Origin: Halobacteriales archaeon YIM A00013
GTDB lineage: Archaea; Halobacteriota; Halobacteria; Halobacteriales; Haloarculaceae
Direction of reading: 5' to 3'
DNA length: 64,000 nucleotides
NCBI GenBank assembly: GCA_025041195.1
Contig: JAKCFM010000001.1
Location: forward strand, 1-64,000
Translations under genes and position numbers: made by a program
Notes under the pieces: generated by a model
The model's input: the letters and a program-made list of their open reading frames with translations, nothing else
The model's database searches: none
What the model was told of the DNA's origin: nothing
Shown here: positions 63,034-64,000 of the stretch, piece after piece
How the letters are laid out: each line of letters starts with the position of its first letter
Numbering within the stretch: position 1 is the first letter of the stretch

Positions 63034-64000
63034 TCAGAGTGAAATGTCGATACTTTTGGTCTGTGTGTAGGCATCGAGCGTCTCTTTGCCGCGCTCGCGG
63101 CCAATTCCAGACTGTTTATAGCCACCAAACGGCATCCCTGCGGGGAAATCGTTGTACTGGTTCACCCAGACAGTGCCGGCTTCGAGATCGTGTGCGGTCT
63201 CATACGCACGATCGATGTCGCTCGTCATGATCCCCGAAGCAAGACCGTAGTCCACGTCGTTCGCAAGCTCGATCATCTCGTCGTACTCCGACCAGGTGAA
63301 CACTTCGAGAACGGGGCCAAAGATCTCCTCCTGAACCGCTTCGTGATCGTGATCGATATCGCCGATCACCGTTGGCTCGACGAAACAGCCGTCCGAAAGC
63401 GCTGGCTCGTCTGGAACGCCACCGCCAGTCAGGACGGTTGCCCCACTCTCGCGGGCGGAGTCAACGTACGATAATGTTCGTTCACGCTGATCTTCTGACA
63501 CCTTCGCCCCGAGCTGGGTGTCGTCATCGAGCGGATCGCCAATCGTTAGCGATTCGGCGGCCCCAATGAGCTGGTCGATAAACTGCTCCTCGATCGATTC
63601 GTGGATGAACAGCCGTGAGCCGGCAGAACAGCACTCGCCGGTGTTGTAGAAGATCGCAATGGCCGTCGATCTGACGGCGGTTTCGAGATCGGCGTCCGGA
63701 TGGACGATGATTGGATTCTTGCCGCCGAGCTCGAGTGTCACGTCAGTAACTGTGTCGGCGGCGTTTTTCATCACTTGCTTGCCAATGGCCGTTGAGCCAG
63801 TGAACGCGAGCTTTGCGACGTCAGGATGTTGCGTCAGCGGCTCGCCAGCGTCGGGACCGAACCCGGTGACGATATTGACGACGCCATCGTCGAGCACGTC
63901 GTCGATCGTTTCCAGCAACAGGAGTGCAGATAGTGGCGTCTGTTCGGCCGGCTTGAGAACGACGGTGTTGCCGGCTGCAAGCGCTGGTGCAAGTTTCCAG
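63034..64000 (-). CDS. Aldehyde dehydrogenase, 5' end cut by window edge
   Basis: The reading frame stays open leftward from the right edge to the stop at 63034, giving about 320 C-terminal residues. WKLAPALAAGNTVVLKPAEQ and FTGSTAIGKQVM hold NAD(P)-binding sites, LELGGKN the general-base Glu, and NTGECCSAGSRLF the nucleophile Cys. The end VNQYNDFPAGMPFGGYKQSG is the usual dimer/tail motif. A standard NAD-dependent aldehyde dehydrogenase. The substrate (betaine, succinate semialdehyde or others) cannot be told. The N-terminus is beyond the window. Confidence 0.92.
   Translation of the reverse strand, partial: WKLAPALAAGNTVVLKPAEQTPLSALLLLETIDDVLDDGVVNIVTGFGPDAGEPLTQHPDVAKLAFTGSTAIGKQVMKNAADTVTDVTLELGGKNPIIVHPDADLETAVRSTAIAIFYNTGECCSAGSRLFIHESIEEQFIDQLIGAAESLTIGDPLDDDTQLGAKVSEDQRERTLSYVDSARESGATVLTGGGVPDEPALSDGCFVEPTVIGDIDHDHEAVQEEIFGPVLEVFTWSEYDEMIELANDVDYGLASGIMTSDIDRAYETAHDLEAGTVWVNQYNDFPAGMPFGGYKQSGIGRERGKETLDAYTQTKSIDISL

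Overview
The window is a piece of a haloarchaeal (class Halobacteria) chromosome. The evidence is the acidic, Asp/Glu-rich proteome, very short or leaderless 5' ends with GTG starts, archaeal TATA elements, several haloarchaea-restricted families (DUF5787-, DUF5828-, DUF7351- and DUF7537-like proteins), a siroheme-decarboxylase-like protein, and Tat/lipobox proteins. The genus cannot be told from the sequence. No rRNA, tRNA, CRISPR array or intact insertion sequence was seen. Most of the window is ordinary GC-rich core DNA, interrupted by AT-rich islands near 24.4-25.5, 37.5-38.1, 42.8-43.4 and 52.5-54.3 kb.

Layout. 0-8.8 kb: DUF5787-like protein (cut by the left edge), an iron-type ABC ATPase with an FAD protein, membrane proteins, a small gene behind a DtxR-type iron box, aldo/keto reductase, MBL hydrolase and AAA ATPase. 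8.9-15.7 kb: thiolase, an HTH regulator, panB, a lipoprotein, a membrane protein and malic enzyme. 15.7-21.3 kb: two asparagine-synthase-like genes (one frameshifted), a membrane protein and an alkaline-phosphatase-superfamily protein. 21.3-25.5 kb: accessory locus 1 (leader RNA, zinc microprotein, 175-aa protein, broken polymorphic-toxin-like gene, small 2-TM gene). 25.5-37.4 kb: HTH regulator, aminoglycoside-phosphotransferase-like kinase, twin crcB, MFS transporter, DUF5828-like protein, glmU-like/glmS pair, Rieske protein, beta-helix protein and GNAT. 37.4-45.2 kb: an ABC-2 exporter region with three permeases, broken companion genes, gene remnants and two more small 2-TM genes. 45.2-51.1 kb: NUDIX, mutS-mutL and cyclophilin. 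51.3-55.2 kb: accessory locus 2 (polymorphic toxin, two immunity-like genes, second copy of the leader/microprotein/175-aa module). 55.2-64 kb: NUDIX, TrpD2-like, PH-domain protein, a fused AhbA/B-like siroheme decarboxylase, XPD-like helicase, thioesterase and an aldehyde dehydrogenase cut by the right edge.

The most interesting system is the pair of accessory loci. Each has a large exported protein with a SipW/DUF1102-like N-terminus and a pre-toxin-like helical segment. In locus 2 this ends in an AT-rich toxin-like tip overlapped by an immunity-like gene. Each locus also carries a duplicated module: the same TATA region, a two-hairpin leader, a 45-codon zinc-binding microprotein and a 175-aa Cys-rich protein joined by an ATGA overlap. 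A family of three small two-helix membrane proteins (one beside the locus 1 toxin gene, two elsewhere in AT-rich DNA) could be immunity genes and orphan copies.

Several genes are broken by single-base shifts (about 17.67, 23.77/23.82 and 41.58 kb). Either this accessory DNA is decaying or the assembly carries indel errors. Reads across those points would decide.
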